Positions 30,980-41,481 are shown, counted from the first letter of the stretch. The stretch: DNA of 64,000 nt from Vibrio parahaemolyticus (GCF_900460535.1 NZ_UHIL01000002.1:868001-932000); one strand, 5' to 3'. Made by a program: numbers and translations. Notes: a model not told the origin generated them from the letters alone.

Positions 30980-32185
30980 TTAAATGACTTGTGGCATTTC
31001 GTTTGAGTGATCGTGTGCTCTGTGTACCCACAATAGGCCAAGCATCGCGACAATTGACATTGCCATCATCAAAACACCAAGCGGCATTTGGTTATGTGTT
31101 GGAAATAGTGATGCAAGCAAGGTTGCAATACCTGCGCCCAAGTTCTGCATGCCACCCAGAGTCGCACCAGCTGTCCCTGCGTGGTAAGGGAACGGAGCAA
31201 TTGCGCCTGTTGTTGCCGCAGGGAACAGAATGCCCGCACCTAGGAAATAAATAGTTGCGCCACCTATTAACGTCAGTGCAGTTGTTACGCCAAACAAGCC
31301 TGGGATTAATACGACGGCTGAACCGATAAAGATCGACACCAAGCCAACGTTTAACGCACGACGCTCAGAGCGACGCTGCGCGATATAGCTAGACAAACCT
31401 GCTCCCACTAAGTAGCCCGGGATCGGCAAGATGAACAGCAAACTTACGGTAGTGGCTGGTAATGCCAATACACCACCTAGTAATACCCCAGCAGCTGCTT
31501 CGAACACACCTACGCCAGCAAACGTCGCAACTAGGCAGATTAAAAAACCTTGGAAGCGGCGGTCAGACAGAACGTGCTTGTAGCTTTTTGCCACTGGTTC
31601 GAACTTGCGTTTCTCTTTTGGCAGAGTCTCCATCATGCTGGTCATCATGGTAATCACCACCGCGATGCCGAAGAGGGCTAGAAATAGGTAGCTAGAGCGC
31701 CAACCAAATGCTTCTGTTAGGTAGCCGCCAAGTACTGGTGCCATTAGTGGTGAGAAAATCACGCACATGCTGATCAAGCTGTTTGCACGATGCAGCTCAG
31801 CACCTTCAAAGCAGTCGCGAGTTAGAGTTCGTGACATCGCGCCGCCACAACCGATCCCCAAACCTTGAATGAAGCTACCAGCCAAGAACCACTCAAATTG
31901 ATGTGCAAATAGCGCCACCAAAGTACCTATGATGTAGATAAGTAGACCGACGATGATGATCGGTTTACGACCTAAGCGGTCTGATAGCGTGCCGTACGCA
32001 AATTGAGACAAGCCATATGGGATCAGGTAACAAGCCATCACTGCTTGAAGTGATGACGCAGATACCAAAAACTCACCCGCCATATGACCGATTGAAGGCA
32101 CGTACATTGTCTGGGTCATTTGACCCACGGCAGTCAATATTGCGATTAAAAAGGTAAGTTTCGCTAATGGAAACGAGGCAGACAT
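30980..32185 (-). CDS. emrD: MFS multidrug exporter, EmrD/Bcr type
   Basis: 401 residues with twelve hydrophobic segments. The MFS motif A GTLSDRLGRKPIII is present after helix 2, and LGIGCGGAMSRTLTRDCFEG belongs to helix 4 of the EmrD/Bcr drug:H+ antiporter group. AVGQMTQTMYVPSI is the usual EmrD helix 1. It probably exports amphipathic compounds from the inner membrane using the proton gradient. The symbol is by similarity to E. coli EmrD and vibrio EmrD-3. It stands alone; GGAGAGA lies upstream of the ATG. Confidence 0.8.
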   Translation of the reverse strand: MSASFPLAKLTFLIAILTAVGQMTQTMYVPSIGHMAGEFLVSASSLQAVMACYLIPYGLSQFAYGTLSDRLGRKPIIIVGLLIYIIGTLVALFAHQFEWFLAGSFIQGLGIGCGGAMSRTLTRDCFEGAELHRANSLISMCVIFSPLMAPVLGGYLTEAFGWRSSYLFLALFGIAVVITMMTSMMETLPKEKRKFEPVAKSYKHVLSDRRFQGFLICLVATFAGVGVFEAAAGVLLGGVLALPATTVSLLFILPIPGYLVGAGLSSYIAQRRSERRALNVGLVSIFIGSAVVLIPGLFGVTTALTLIGGATIYFLGAGILFPAATTGAIAPFPYHAGTAGATLGGMQNLGAGIATLLASLFPTHNQMPLGVLMMAMSIVAMLGLLWVHRAHDHSNEMPQVI

Positions 32186-32559
32186 TTGCGTATCTCTCCA
32201 AAAAATTTAAGACGTAAAAACCCTTAGCTCTCCAAGTCGAAGTGCCAATTTATCGCTGGTGTTACGGGGTTATTTGCGCGAGATATTAGTGCTTGCCTAT
32301 ACAATTAGCAATCTAAAAGTGTGAACTTGAGCAAGATAAAAATCTATGATTTGGATTAGAAAAACTAATCCTTATTTTGTGGGGGTAAACGCATGATGCC
32401 ATTTTCTCAATTCAGGGGAGGTTTCTATGTCGATTCGACATATGGTTCTTGCTAGATCATTGGTTCTACTGATAAAAACAGTAGATGAGAAAGTGCAAAT
32501 CTTTAGTGTGGGAAAAAGCGAATCCTAGGTGAGGAAAAGGCTTAAAAAGCCGTGATAAA
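32186..32559. other. Intergenic stretch, no gene seen
   Basis: About 375 bases holding the minus-strand emrD promoter region. I find no ORF, tRNA or strong hairpin in it. Confidence 0.5.
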
Positions 32560-32584
32560 GAAAAAGGGAGCCGAAGCTCCCTTA
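32560..32584 (-). terminator. Terminator of speA-speB operon
   Basis: On the minus strand AAGGGAGC-TTCG-GCTCCCTT is followed by TTTC. A tetraloop hairpin just beyond the speB stop. Confidence 0.85.
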
Positions 32585-32597
32585 GAAATGATTATGT

Positions 32598-33518
32598 TTA
32601 TTCGCGGCCAGATGCGTATGCGTAAAGCATTTCTAGCGCAATGGTTGCTCCCGCTAGTGCGGTAACATCGCTGTGGTCGTATGGAGGCGATACTTCTACA
32701 ACATCCATACCCACGATATTCATGCCGGCTAATCCACGAATAATTTTCAGCGCTTTGTCTGAGTTCAAGCCACCACAAACTGGTGTACCTGTTCCCGGTG
32801 CAAAGGCTGGATCCAAGCAGTCGATGTCAAAAGTAACATACACTGGCTTGTCTGCGACGGTGCGACGAATCTCTTCTAAGATCTCGTTCACCGACATGTC
32901 ATTCGCTTGCATCGCATTAATCACATTGAAGCCGTGATCTTGCTGTTTGTACTCAGTACGAATACCGATTTGTACTGAGTTCTTCGCTGAGATCAAACCT
33001 TCTTTCGGCGCATGGTAGAACATCGTACCGTGGTCGTATGAACTGCCATTTGCGTAGGTATCCGTATGAGCGTCAAAGTGAATCAAAGCCATTTGGCCAT
33101 GATGCTTTGCGTAAGCACGTAGGATAGGCAGTGTGATGAAGTGGTCACCGCCCAATCCCAACATGGTTTTGCCGCTTTTTAGAATTTCACTGGTTGCCGC
33201 CTCTAGACGGTAAGTGAAATCTTCCGCATCACCGCAATCGAACACAAGGTCGCCCGCGTCGATCACTTTTAGTTTATCCAATACGTTGAAGTCCCAAGGG
33301 AACTTCTTACCTTCCCATGCCAAGTTGACTGAGGCACGGCGAATTGCATCTGGACCCATGCGTGCGCCTGGACGACCAGATGTAGCCATGTCCAGAGGAA
33401 CCCCTAGCACCACAACGTCTGCGTCTGCCGATACCGGATTACGAATGTACGGTAGACGTAAAAACGACATAGAGTTGGAGTAAAGCGAATAATCGGTTTT
33501 AGTAAACAAATCATTCAT
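32598..33518 (-). CDS. speB: Agmatinase
   Basis: 306 residues, ureohydrolase fold. The binuclear manganese ligands are all visible: [19 protein letters not shown] and [17 protein letters not shown]. Converts agmatine to putrescine and urea in the cytoplasm. It lies one base downstream of speA on the same strand, so the pair encodes the two-step arginine-to-putrescine route. Confidence 0.95.
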   Translation of the reverse strand: MNDLFTKTDYSLYSNSMSFLRLPYIRNPVSADADVVVLGVPLDMATSGRPGARMGPDAIRRASVNLAWEGKKFPWDFNVLDKLKVIDAGDLVFDCGDAEDFTYRLEAATSEILKSGKTMLGLGGDHFITLPILRAYAKHHGQMALIHFDAHTDTYANGSSYDHGTMFYHAPKEGLISAKNSVQIGIRTEYKQQDHGFNVINAMQANDMSVNEILEEIRRTVADKPVYVTFDIDCLDPAFAPGTGTPVCGGLNSDKALKIIRGLAGMNIVGMDVVEVSPPYDHSDVTALAGATIALEMLYAYASGRE

Positions 33519-33519
33519 A

Positions 33520-35442
33520 TCAGAAGTCCTCTAAATAGGTGTATCCCGCTAGACCTTGTTCTAGTTCTGCTAGGATTTGTGCTTGTTCATTGGCTTCAAC
33601 TCGTTGGGAAACCAATTGTTTGTAATTGTCACGAATCGCATCCACGTCGATATGAACGTAGCGCATCATGTCTTCTACACTATCACCTTCATTGATGTAA
33701 CTGATCTCAAATTGACCGTGTTCATCAACATTGACTACTGCACTGTGGGTATCACCAAATAGGTTGTGCATATCACCAAGGATTTCTTGGTATGCGCCTA
33801 CTAGGAAAAAGCCCATTAGGTACGGTTTGTCTTTGCTCCAAGCTGGTACAGGTAGCGTGCTCTCGATGCCTTGACCATCAACGTAGTGATCGATCGCGCC
33901 ATCAGAGTCACATGTGATGTCCAACATCACAGCACGACGCTCTTCCGCATCGCCAAGACCAGAAAGTGGCAGAACAGGGAACACCTGATCAATACCCCAA
34001 GCATCTGGTAGAGATTGGAAGAGAGAAAAGTTCACGAAGAACTTATCTGCAAGACGTTCGCTCAACTCGTCCAGAATCGGACGGTGGAAGCGATTCTTAG
34101 TGCTCATCTTGCGGCTTAGTTCGAAGTAAATACGCAGTGACAGTTGTTCTGCCCACGCACGTTGCTCCAAGTTAAGCACGCCAGTTGCGAATTGAGAGTG
34201 TACCTCTGCCAAATCACTTTGGGTATCGTTGTAGATCTCAATTAACGCACGAGCGTCTGTACCATCTTGTAAGTTTTCCCAGTTTCGCCACATGTTTTGT
34301 AGCAAAAGTGGTGCATCTACGCCCAGTTCATGCACTTCTTCCGGTTGGTATGTTTCGGTACCAATTACGTTCGAAATCAATACAGCGTGGTGTGCTGTCA
34401 GTGAACGTCCGGATTCAGAAATGATCACTGGCATTGGTTGTTCGTATTGCTGACACACATCGCCCACTGTGTTGACGATATTACGTGCGTACTCTGCAAG
34501 GCCGTAGTTCATCGAGTTCGATGATTGGCTGCGTGTGCCGTCGTAGTCGACTGCCAAACCGCCGCCCACATCGAAGTATTCGATGTTTGCACCCAGTGCG
34601 CGTAGTTCGCAGTAGAAACGAGCAGATTCGTTCACACCATTACGTACGTCACGGATGTTTGCCATCTGTGAGCCAAGGTGGAAGTGAACCAATTGCATTG
34701 CATCTAGGCTGCCTTCGCGTTTCAGACGTTCAATAACGCTAAGCACTTGCGATGCAGACAAACCAAACTTCGATTTTTCACCGCCACTTGCTTGCCATTT
34801 CCCTGCACCTTGAGAGGCGAGGCGAATGCGCAAACCAAGGCGCGGTTTTACGCCCAAGCTTTTCGCTTCTTCTAGCACCAGATCCAGCTCAGAAAGCTTC
34901 TCTAGTACGATGAATACTTTGTGGCCTAGCTTTTCACCGATCAGTGCAAGACGCACATACTCACGGTCTTTGTAGCCGTTACACACGATCACGGAGCTGC
35001 CTTGTTGAGCCAATGCAAGTACTGCCAACAATTCTGGCTTGCTACCCGCTTCAAGACCAAGCTGTTTGGTTTCTAGTTGAGCTTGGCTCGCTAGAATTTC
35101 ATCCACCACTTCACGTTGTTGGTTTACTTTAATTGGGTACACCAACAGGTATTTGTTTGGATATTGGTATTCTTCAATTGCTTGGTTGAAAGCGTGGCAA
35201 ATTCCATGCACACGTTGGTGCACGATTTGCGGGAAGCGCACTAATACAGGCAGATTTAACTGCTGCGCTTCTAGCTCATTTACAATGGCACTGAAAGGGA
35301 TTTGATGTGCACGATCACTACGAGGTGATACGTAAACCTCGCCTTGGTCATCAATACCGTAGAAACCTTGGCTCCAGTAGTGAACGTTGTAGTCCGCGCG
35401 GATGCGGTCTAATTTAGTTGCTTTTTCCAACTCGATTCTCAC
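33520..35442 (-). CDS. speA: Biosynthetic arginine decarboxylase
   Basis: 640 residues, the full length of SpeA. PLP-binding Lys near 105 in [32 protein letters not shown] and [13 protein letters not shown] form the alanine-racemase-like barrel; the C-terminal beta domain has [10 protein letters not shown]. The reaction is arginine to agmatine and CO2. SpeA is biosynthetic (fold III), not the acid-induced AdiA type. It is the first gene of the speA-speB unit. Confidence 0.95.
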
Positions 35443-35717
35443 AAAAATGTACTTAAGTCCTTAATTAATTAGAAGGAAAAGTACAAAAAAGCAAATCATG
35501 AGGTATTAACCTCATACCCTGACACGAACTCCGTGTGCGCGCATTAACGGATAAAAGTGCCTCTGAGTCTAATGATTAAAATCTATCATCTCGATTATGA
35601 TTTGTTGTCGTCGTTGGGTGTGAACATTTGTTTACCGGAGCGTCGATTCTGCTGTTATAGTTGGTCTGACCAGCAAGGAAGCGGTCATGAAAAATCTCAC
35701 TCAAATAAGGACATATT

Positions 35718-36479
35718 TTGCAGCTGCACAGAATTCAGGGATACATTCAGACCATGTATCTCGCCGAATATCCCGATAAATTAATGTTGCTTGATGGTGC
35801 AAGTCGAGCAGACATTCCTCACCTTAAAGATTTTATTGAACATCAACTCCATCGCCCTTTTTCTGACCTAAAGTTGGTCGTTGTGACTCATATGCATCCA
35901 GACCACGCTGGTGGCGCGCACAAGCTGCGTGATTTGACCGGATGCAAAGTGTTAGCCGCAAAGCGAGAAAGCCAGTGGTATGACGGTGTAGATGGTTGGT
36001 TAATGCATTTAACCGATTTGATGTTAGCGCGTTGGATGGCGAACCGGATGCGTAAACCAAAGCGAAACCTGTGGTATTCGCGCAAGTTAAAGCCCGATAT
36101 CGAACTCATCGATGGTGAGTGTATTCCGGGGTTTGATGACTGGCAGGTACTAGAAACGCAGGGACATACCGATAGAGATCTGTCGGTTTATCATTCTGAA
36201 CAAGATGTATTGTATGTGGCGGATTTGATGGTGCAGGTTAAGAAGCATCTTATTGCGCCGTTTCCCATATTTCATCCAAACCAATATCGCCAATCGTTAA
36301 AGCGCGTGTTTGAAATGAATCCGCAATGTTTGCTTTTGGCACATGGGGGAGAGGTGACTTTTGATGAGAAAGCGTATCAGCACATTCTGCATACTGCGCC
36401 GACTAAGCCGATGACCCATTGGCGAGTGACAAAAGTTAAAGCGAGGGGATTGTTGTTTGCGCTATTTCGTAGGAAGTAG
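35718..36479 (+). CDS. MBL-fold metal hydrolase
   Basis: 253 residues from a TTG start with AAGGA six bases upstream. Metallo-beta-lactamase metal motif THMHPDHAGG near 57-66; further ligands in TQGHTDRDLSVYH and in LAHGGEV near the C-terminus. These support a binuclear Zn or Fe/Mn hydrolase. The substrate is not predictable; there is no signal peptide. An alternative ATG lies at 35754. The gene is isolated, divergent from speA and convergent with the RimB-like gene. Confidence 0.78.
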   Translation: MQLHRIQGYIQTMYLAEYPDKLMLLDGASRADIPHLKDFIEHQLHRPFSDLKLVVVTHMHPDHAGGAHKLRDLTGCKVLAAKRESQWYDGVDGWLMHLTDLMLARWMANRMRKPKRNLWYSRKLKPDIELIDGECIPGFDDWQVLETQGHTDRDLSVYHSEQDVLYVADLMVQVKKHLIAPFPIFHPNQYRQSLKRVFEMNPQCLLLAHGGEVTFDEKAYQHILHTAPTKPMTHWRVTKVKARGLLFALFRRK

Positions 36480-36545
36480 ATGAAGGCAAAGCCAGACGAG
36501 TGATGCTCAACAAAAACGTTCGATCACTCATCTGAAGCTACGGGG

Positions 36546-36974
36546 TTAAGACGCCAATAAGTGAGATTGGCTAGGGTCTACCAGCACTTTGTCTGCCATA
36601 CCCTGACGACCTAACAACATCATGTAAGTCATTTTTTCACGGTTAGTCAGCGTAATGTCGATTGGCCATTCTTGGTCACCCAAGCGCAGCATCGTGGTGA
36701 TTACGCAGCGGTGCTCAAAAGTACCGTTCGAAGACTTAACCTTGCGGTTTGCCTTTAGCTTCGCTGTGCAGCGAACCACTTGTTCTAAGTGATAAACATC
36801 CGGGTGTAGATCGAATGCAACGTAAGACTGACCATCTTTTTCAAAGCAATCAATGTTATCTACATGCAATGAAGATGTTTGTGCGCCCGTATCAATACGC
36901 GCTTCAAGGTGAGTAATCCCTAACTCTGGCAAGCAAATAGCTTCGGCATTCCCAATGATCATTTTCTGATTCAT
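36546..36974 (-). CDS. RimB-like retropepsin protease
   Basis: 142 residues. The aspartic-protease motif IDTGAQTSSLH places the catalytic Asp near 28; TLTNREKMTYMMLLGRQGM is the conserved C-terminal half-site of the family often called ATP-dependent zinc protease (PF05618). Homologues are encoded with RimK and, as RimB, have been shown to trim poly-glutamate added to ribosomal protein S6. The rimK gene lies directly upstream on the same strand, with a hairpin between. Confidence 0.82.
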   Translation of the reverse strand: MNQKMIIGNAEAICLPELGITHLEARIDTGAQTSSLHVDNIDCFEKDGQSYVAFDLHPDVYHLEQVVRCTAKLKANRKVKSSNGTFEHRCVITTMLRLGDQEWPIDITLTNREKMTYMMLLGRQGMADKVLVDPSQSHLLAS

Positions 36975-36997
36975 AGTGTCATCCTAGCGACGAGTAA

Positions 36998-37024
36998 CAA
37001 GAGAGCCGGATTTTGGCTCTCTTG
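36998..37024 (-). other. Intercistronic hairpin between rimK and protease gene
   Basis: CAAGAGAGCC and GGCTCTCTTG form a perfect 10-bp stem with a 7-base loop. There is no T-run on the minus strand, so it may stabilise or process the message rather than terminate it. Confidence 0.55.
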
Positions 37025-37039
37025 TGCGTTAAACAAAAA

Positions 37040-37945
37040 TCAACCTTTACCGCGAGTACGGTTTGAATTTGGCTTAGCGTTTTTCTCGATAAAATCGAAG
37101 ATCATACCAGCAACGTCTTTACCTGTTGCTAGTTCGATGCCTTCTAGGCCAGGTGAAGAGTTCACTTCCATCACCACAGGACCATTTTTAGATTGAAGGA
37201 TATCCACACCACAAAGGTTCAAGCCCATCACTTTCGCTGCATTTACAGCGGTTGCGCGTTCTTCTTTGCTTAAGCGTACGAGTTGCGCAGAACCGCCACG
37301 GTGAAGGTTCGAACGGAATTCGCCTTCTTTTGCTTGGCGCTTCATTGCAGCAATAACTTTGTTACCGACAACAAAACAGCGGATGTCCGCGCCTTTTGCT
37401 TCTTCGATAAACTCTTGCACCATGATGTTTGCTTTCAAACCCATGAATGCTTCGATCACGCTTTCTGCCGCTTTATTTGTTTCAGCAAGTACAACACCGA
37501 TGCCTTGAGTACCTTCTAGCAATTTAATGACTAGAGGTGCGCCACCAACGTTTTTGATCACGTCCTGAATGTTGTCAGGGTGGTGAGCAAAGCCAGTACG
37601 CGGCAAACCGATGCCTTTACGTGATAGCAATTGCAATGAACGCAATTTGTCACGAGAGCGGCTGATCGCTACAGATTCGTTGACACAAAATGTGCCCATC
37701 ATTTCAAACTGACGCACAACAGCAGTGCCGTAGAAAGTGATGGATGCACCGATACGTGGAATAACAGCATCGTATTGCGGCAATTCTTCACCCTTATAGC
37801 GGATCATAGGGTTGTTGCTCGTAATGTCCATATAACAGTGCAGAGTGTCGATAACATCGATTTGATGCCCACGCTCTTCACCCGCCTGTTTTAGGCGCAT
37901 GGTTGAATATAAATTCTCATTACGAGAGAGAATAGCAATACGCAT
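37040..37945 (-). CDS. rimK: Ribosomal protein S6 glutamate ligase
   Basis: 301 residues, ATP-grasp ligase. Seen: [21 protein letters not shown] (read in two parts) for nucleotide binding, [21 protein letters not shown] and [14 protein letters not shown] with metal-binding Asn/Glu. RimK adds glutamate residues to the C-terminus of S6 and influences the proteome and stress adaptation. The adjacent protease forms a writer/eraser pair. Confidence 0.93.
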   Translation of the reverse strand: MRIAILSRNENLYSTMRLKQAGEERGHQIDVIDTLHCYMDITSNNPMIRYKGEELPQYDAVIPRIGASITFYGTAVVRQFEMMGTFCVNESVAISRSRDKLRSLQLLSRKGIGLPRTGFAHHPDNIQDVIKNVGGAPLVIKLLEGTQGIGVVLAETNKAAESVIEAFMGLKANIMVQEFIEEAKGADIRCFVVGNKVIAAMKRQAKEGEFRSNLHRGGSAQLVRLSKEERATAVNAAKVMGLNLCGVDILQSKNGPVVMEVNSSPGLEGIELATGKDVAGMIFDFIEKNAKPNSNRTRGKG

Positions 37946-38415
37946 GGCAATTCCTTAGTAAGTCAGTACCAAATTAAAATTAAAATTAAAATATAAGTAT
38001 AGAGTATAGAATGTAGTAGGCAGGTGATCATGGTATGACATAACCTACTTACTTCAACGATTTAGAAGTGTGGTTGAACAACCACGTCGTCAGAGGTGCG
38101 CACCTTAGGTTTTTTTGTTACAAGTTTAAAACGAAAAAAAGCATTCGTTACGACAAAAATTATTTGTCGATTTATCGCGCCTTACAGCGATTGTGTGTCA
38201 ATAGTTTAGCGAAGAAAACCAGTGAAAAAATCATGGGCATTGAGTTTGAAATTCGCGCAAAAAACGCTCGGATTTACTTGCGCAAGGCCATGCATATTGG
38301 AGTTATTGGAACAAAAATCACAGCAGAAACGTTTTTTTAGCCGCTATAAATTTTACGAAACTTATACAAAAGGTGGTCTTAACCAATGCACCCCCACTTT
38401 CTTTACGAAAGACGC
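37946..38415. other. AT-rich intergenic stretch with TAAAAT repeats
   Basis: About 470 bases. 37972-37996 holds a short run of ATTAAA/TAAAAT units, three to four copies, upstream of rimK. Two plus-strand frames (38068-38340 and 38222-38461) lack ribosome-binding sites and domain character. No other feature seen. Confidence 0.5.
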
Positions 38416-39306
38416 TTATTTCCCAATGATGCCTGATAACACCTCTTTTATTGTGGTATAGCGCAGCGGTAATGTGCGCCCCCGTTTTTTGACTAAATAC
38501 AAATCTTCATAAACGGTTTGTTTTAGCTGCGCGACGTGCAATTCTTCTCTATTTGGAAAGCTTTCTACTGCACTTTGAGGCAACACCGTAAATCCCAATC
38601 CTTTGCTAACTGGCAATAATATTTGGCTTAATTGATTGACGAAGCCCGAAAGCGGCATGTCACTCATTTTTATCTCTTTTAATTGTGGCTCTGCACATTG
38701 GTCAAAAAACAACGTCATATAGTGCTCGGCATCGGGATGGCCAATAACACCGCATTTTTGCAAGATCTCAGGCGTTAAGGGCTCGGCTTTATATGCGTGG
38801 GGAAGGATCAAGCACAGCGCTTCTCGACCGATTCGTTCGCTTTGGAAGAGGCTTTTGTTTGGAGCGTCAGTCACGATGCCGATATCAATACGGCCTTCAG
38901 AGATACCATTAAGAATAGATTGGTTTGGCGCGGCTTCTAAGTGGATGGACAAACTAGGATATTGCGTTTGTTGTTCTAATAGCGGGCCGTAAAGCATGAG
39001 CGCCAACGCACCGGAACAAGCGAGTTTACAATGGCCAGAATAGGCATCATCAAAGCTGAGTTCTTCTAGTAAGCTTTTTTCGCGTTCCTCTAGCTCCAGC
39101 GCATAGGCGTAAACCATACGACCTTGTTCGGTGAGCTCGAAACTTTTGTTCTCACGTTTGATCAGGGCATGCTGACAACTTTGCTCTAACTTCTTGATGT
39201 GTTGGCTAACACCGGGTTGAGTCATGTAGAGCTTTTCTGCGGTTTGCGTAAAGTGGCCGACTTCGACCAGAGTCTTAAACGTGTGTAACCAAACGGGATT
39301 AAGCAT
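38416..39306 (-). CDS. LysR-family transcriptional regulator
   Basis: 296 residues. An N-terminal winged HTH (residues 3-62; LVEVGHFTQTAEKLYMTQPGVSQ read with HIKKLEQ) is followed by a type-2 periplasmic-binding-like effector domain (about 90-290; LSIHLEAAPNQSI, ISEGRIDIGIV, LLPVSKGLGFTVLP). No adjacent operon gives a target; the nearest plus-strand partner is the AraC gene beyond csrB. The effector is unknown. Confidence 0.88.
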   Translation of the reverse strand: MLNPVWLHTFKTLVEVGHFTQTAEKLYMTQPGVSQHIKKLEQSCQHALIKRENKSFELTEQGRMVYAYALELEEREKSLLEELSFDDAYSGHCKLACSGALALMLYGPLLEQQTQYPSLSIHLEAAPNQSILNGISEGRIDIGIVTDAPNKSLFQSERIGREALCLILPHAYKAEPLTPEILQKCGVIGHPDAEHYMTLFFDQCAEPQLKEIKMSDMPLSGFVNQLSQILLPVSKGLGFTVLPQSAVESFPNREELHVAQLKQTVYEDLYLVKKRGRTLPLRYTTIKEVLSGIIGK

Positions 39307-39422
39307 AGTGCGTGATGTGCTGTGGGCTTGCTAAGAGACGTTGAGAAAATAATAGCATGGCACTGCCCGAAATAAATCGGCTGAAGTGAATTGGGGTGGT
39401 TCGCGAATGGTAAATAGCAAAC

Positions 39423-39715
39423 AAAATAAAACCCCGCCTGGTTTCCCAGACGGGGCTTATTCTCTTTCGCAGCAATCCAGCTACTAATAGGTGCTCCCTG
39501 CATCTATCCTTGATTGTGGCTAAGTCCTTTAACCGAGTTCCTTGTTCATCGCCTTCCTAGCGGTGTCCATTCTTGCCTATCATCCTGACGGGCGAACTCT
39601 ATCCTAGAGCTTAACTACATCCTTGCTGATAACTCATCCTAAGCTACCAAATCTTCATCCTGAAGATACCTAGTCCATTAGGCTTTTTTCCTGTTCCCGC
39701 CAACATCCTGTCGAC
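39423..39715 (-). ncRNA. csrB: CsrB-family regulatory sRNA
   Basis: On the minus strand the RNA begins GTCGACAGGATG and ends with a hairpin, CCCCGTCTG/CAGGCGGGG with one mismatch, followed by TTTTATTTTG. Between them lie about 16 GGA motifs, many as AGGAT/AGGAA/AGGAC in hairpin loops, the CsrA-binding signature. The 3' part GCAGGGAGCA...TAGTAGCTGGATTGCTGCGAAA is close to that of E. coli CsrB as I recall it. CsrB RNAs titrate CsrA downstream of the VarS/VarA (BarA/UvrY) system. No coding frame is present. Ends are inferred from promoter and terminator. Confidence 0.9.
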
Positions 39716-39721
39716 ACAATC

Positions 39722-39750
39722 AGTATTGATGTTTTGCTGATTACTCTCAA
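39722..39750 (-). promoter_or_regulatory. csrB promoter
   Basis: On the minus strand TTGAGA (39750-39745), a 17-base spacer and AATACT (39727-39722), ending six bases before the predicted first base G39715. A VarA/UvrY operator is not obvious. Confidence 0.65.
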
Positions 39751-39842
39751 TCAGCTAGGTAAAAAAACTTTGGCAGCGAATATTATGAAAAATACTATAA
39801 GTTTTAATTTTCAATTGGTTATATACATTTTTTGATTTTATC

Positions 39843-40088
39843 TTAGTCAAAAATGGTCGTTTTGCTTACATCGCTTGTGAGAGATCTCGCACAAGGTGTC
39901 GAGCAAATGTCCGAATTGGCGTCGTTTTCATCTTGTTTAAGAATTTGCTCAAGATCACAACTCGATTTGTAGCCATAAAATTTGGCGATGGTGTTAGGTG
40001 AGATTTCCATTTCTCTGATAGCGAATTTTGCCCATTCATCGCGTGTCTTGTGCAGGATTTGGCGTAGCTTGATAGTGAAGTGGCTCAT
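39843..40088 (-). CDS. Small hypothetical protein
   Basis: 81 residues from ATG 40088, preceded by AAGGAAGC, a strong ribosome-binding site; the frame is open further upstream without one. The N-terminal 50 residues look like a small helical domain (TRDEWAKFAIREMEISPNTI, FYGYKSSCDLEQILKQ), the tail is polar. I do not recognise a family. It sits between csrB and the divergent AraC gene; its stop is about 90 bases from the csrB promoter. Confidence 0.6.
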   Translation of the reverse strand: MSHFTIKLRQILHKTRDEWAKFAIREMEISPNTIAKFYGYKSSCDLEQILKQDENDANSDICSTPCARSLTSDVSKTTIFD

Positions 40089-40256
40089 AAAAGCTTCCTT
40101 AGTTATCTTGTCTTTACGAGGCAAGAATAAGGAGAGGGACAACACCAAGTTGATAGTATGCCGTTTAATATCAATACTATTTCGGCGTGATGAAGATTAT
40201 GCCGGCAATACTGATATTATTTGAGCGTGAAACAATACTATCTTGTGGAGTAGCCA

Positions 40257-41123
40257 ATGGCGCACATCGAAAAAGTACCGCAGAGACCAGGTTTTTCTTG
40301 GCGCTATCGTCGCATTGATGAGGTAGAGAAAGAGTACGACCTCCATTTTCACGATGATGTGTTTGAGTTGGTCATCCATCGACACTTCACTGGCAGTTTG
40401 CATATTGGTCATCACGAATTAGAAGTGACTCACAACCAAATGCTATTGATCGCGCCTGGTGTGCCTCATTCAATTCACTCCACATTGGTCGAAAGCAAGT
40501 GCGAGACTCATGTGATTTGGTTTAAGCGTGAGTGGATTGCCAATTTGATGTTCTATTGCGCAGAGCTTAGAAAGCTTGACCCGCTTTTAAAGGCGGCCAA
40601 TAAAGGTGTGGTGTTTTCTGAACGGACAGCTCAGCACGTTGTGGATCTTCTGCATGAGCTCATGACGTTTCCTGCAATGGAGCAACTATCGAGATTTCTC
40701 CATGTTTTGTCTCTGATTGCTCACGATGAAGGAGCGAAAACACTGATGACTCACTCGTACTTATCGATGAGTGAACACGAGCTACAGGAAAGAGAGCGCG
40801 TGGCAAGTGTTAACGCGTATCTCGAACAGCACTTTGCAACTAAGGTGACACTCGCAGACTTGGCGAACTACTTATCGCTGAGTGAAAGTGCGGTCACAAG
40901 ATTGTTTCAAAAGCACTTTAAAGAGCCGTTTAGCCAACGTCTAATGAAATTGCGGATCAATCATGCCGCAGATTTGCTGCAATCTACGTCGTTGCCGATT
41001 GGGATTGTGTTTGAGCGAGTCGGATATCGTAATCAAGCTCTGTTTAATCGCCATTTTAAAACGTACAAAGGACTTACACCACGCGAGTACCGCCAGCATT
41101 ATCAGCAGCGAATTCAGCCTTAA
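40257..41123 (+). CDS. AraC-family regulator with cupin N-terminus
   Basis: 288 residues. The N-terminal cupin (about 20-90) has DLHFHDDVFELVIH and LLIAPGVPHSIHS. The C-terminal double HTH (about 185-280) reads LADLANYLSLSESAVTRLFQ and VFERVGYRNQALFNRHFKTY, ending TPREYRQHY. TGTGGAG precedes ATG. The upstream region contains several ATACTAT/AATACTGATATT words (about 40158-40242) which could be operators. No adjacent target operon; probably autoregulated. Confidence 0.87.
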   Translation: MAHIEKVPQRPGFSWRYRRIDEVEKEYDLHFHDDVFELVIHRHFTGSLHIGHHELEVTHNQMLLIAPGVPHSIHSTLVESKCETHVIWFKREWIANLMFYCAELRKLDPLLKAANKGVVFSERTAQHVVDLLHELMTFPAMEQLSRFLHVLSLIAHDEGAKTLMTHSYLSMSEHELQERERVASVNAYLEQHFATKVTLADLANYLSLSESAVTRLFQKHFKEPFSQRLMKLRINHAADLLQSTSLPIGIVFERVGYRNQALFNRHFKTYKGLTPREYRQHYQQRIQP

Positions 41124-41481
41124 TGGGAATGGTATGCAACTGCCAGTCAGAACGTGAAAAGAGTTACTCGACGGAAATTGATATGCAATTGGTATATTAC
41201 TTGCAAAGTTTTTCAGGAATCATTATTAAGATTCAATGACAGTTAATTTAGGGAACTTGATTGCCATTTTTCTGTCATATCTCGTGAGTAATTTGACCGT
41301 GTCAGGAAGGTAATAATCGGTTTTAGGTGTCAAAAATGGCTGCAATAGAACCGTTTTTATCATTATGTTGTGAAATGAGTCACGGTTAAATAATTGGTTC
41401 CCTTATAGATTGAAGGGGATAAAAAACCTTAGACAATAAGCTCATAAAGAGCGTTACTTATAGAAGATGAGGGAGATTACT
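41124..41481. other. Intergenic stretch before small ORF
   Basis: About 360 bases. It contains a 7-base inverted pair ATGACAG (near 41236) and CTGTCAT (near 41273) and a weak CCCTT/AAGGG hairpin at 41401-41418. No ORF besides the small one downstream. Confidence 0.45.

Noticed and set aside
37972..37996. TAAAAT tandem repeats as a CRISPR or origin-like iteron
   Set aside because: Units are six bases, three to four copies, with no spacers or DnaA boxes; plain AT-rich repeat.
38068..38461. Two overlapping plus-strand frames upstream of the LysR gene stop
   Set aside because: No RBS, low-complexity AT-rich DNA, and overlap with the LysR gene end.
39420..39842. Region after LysR as mere intergenic DNA with one terminator
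   Set aside because: Rejected in favour of csrB because GGA motifs, promoter and terminator agree on the minus strand.
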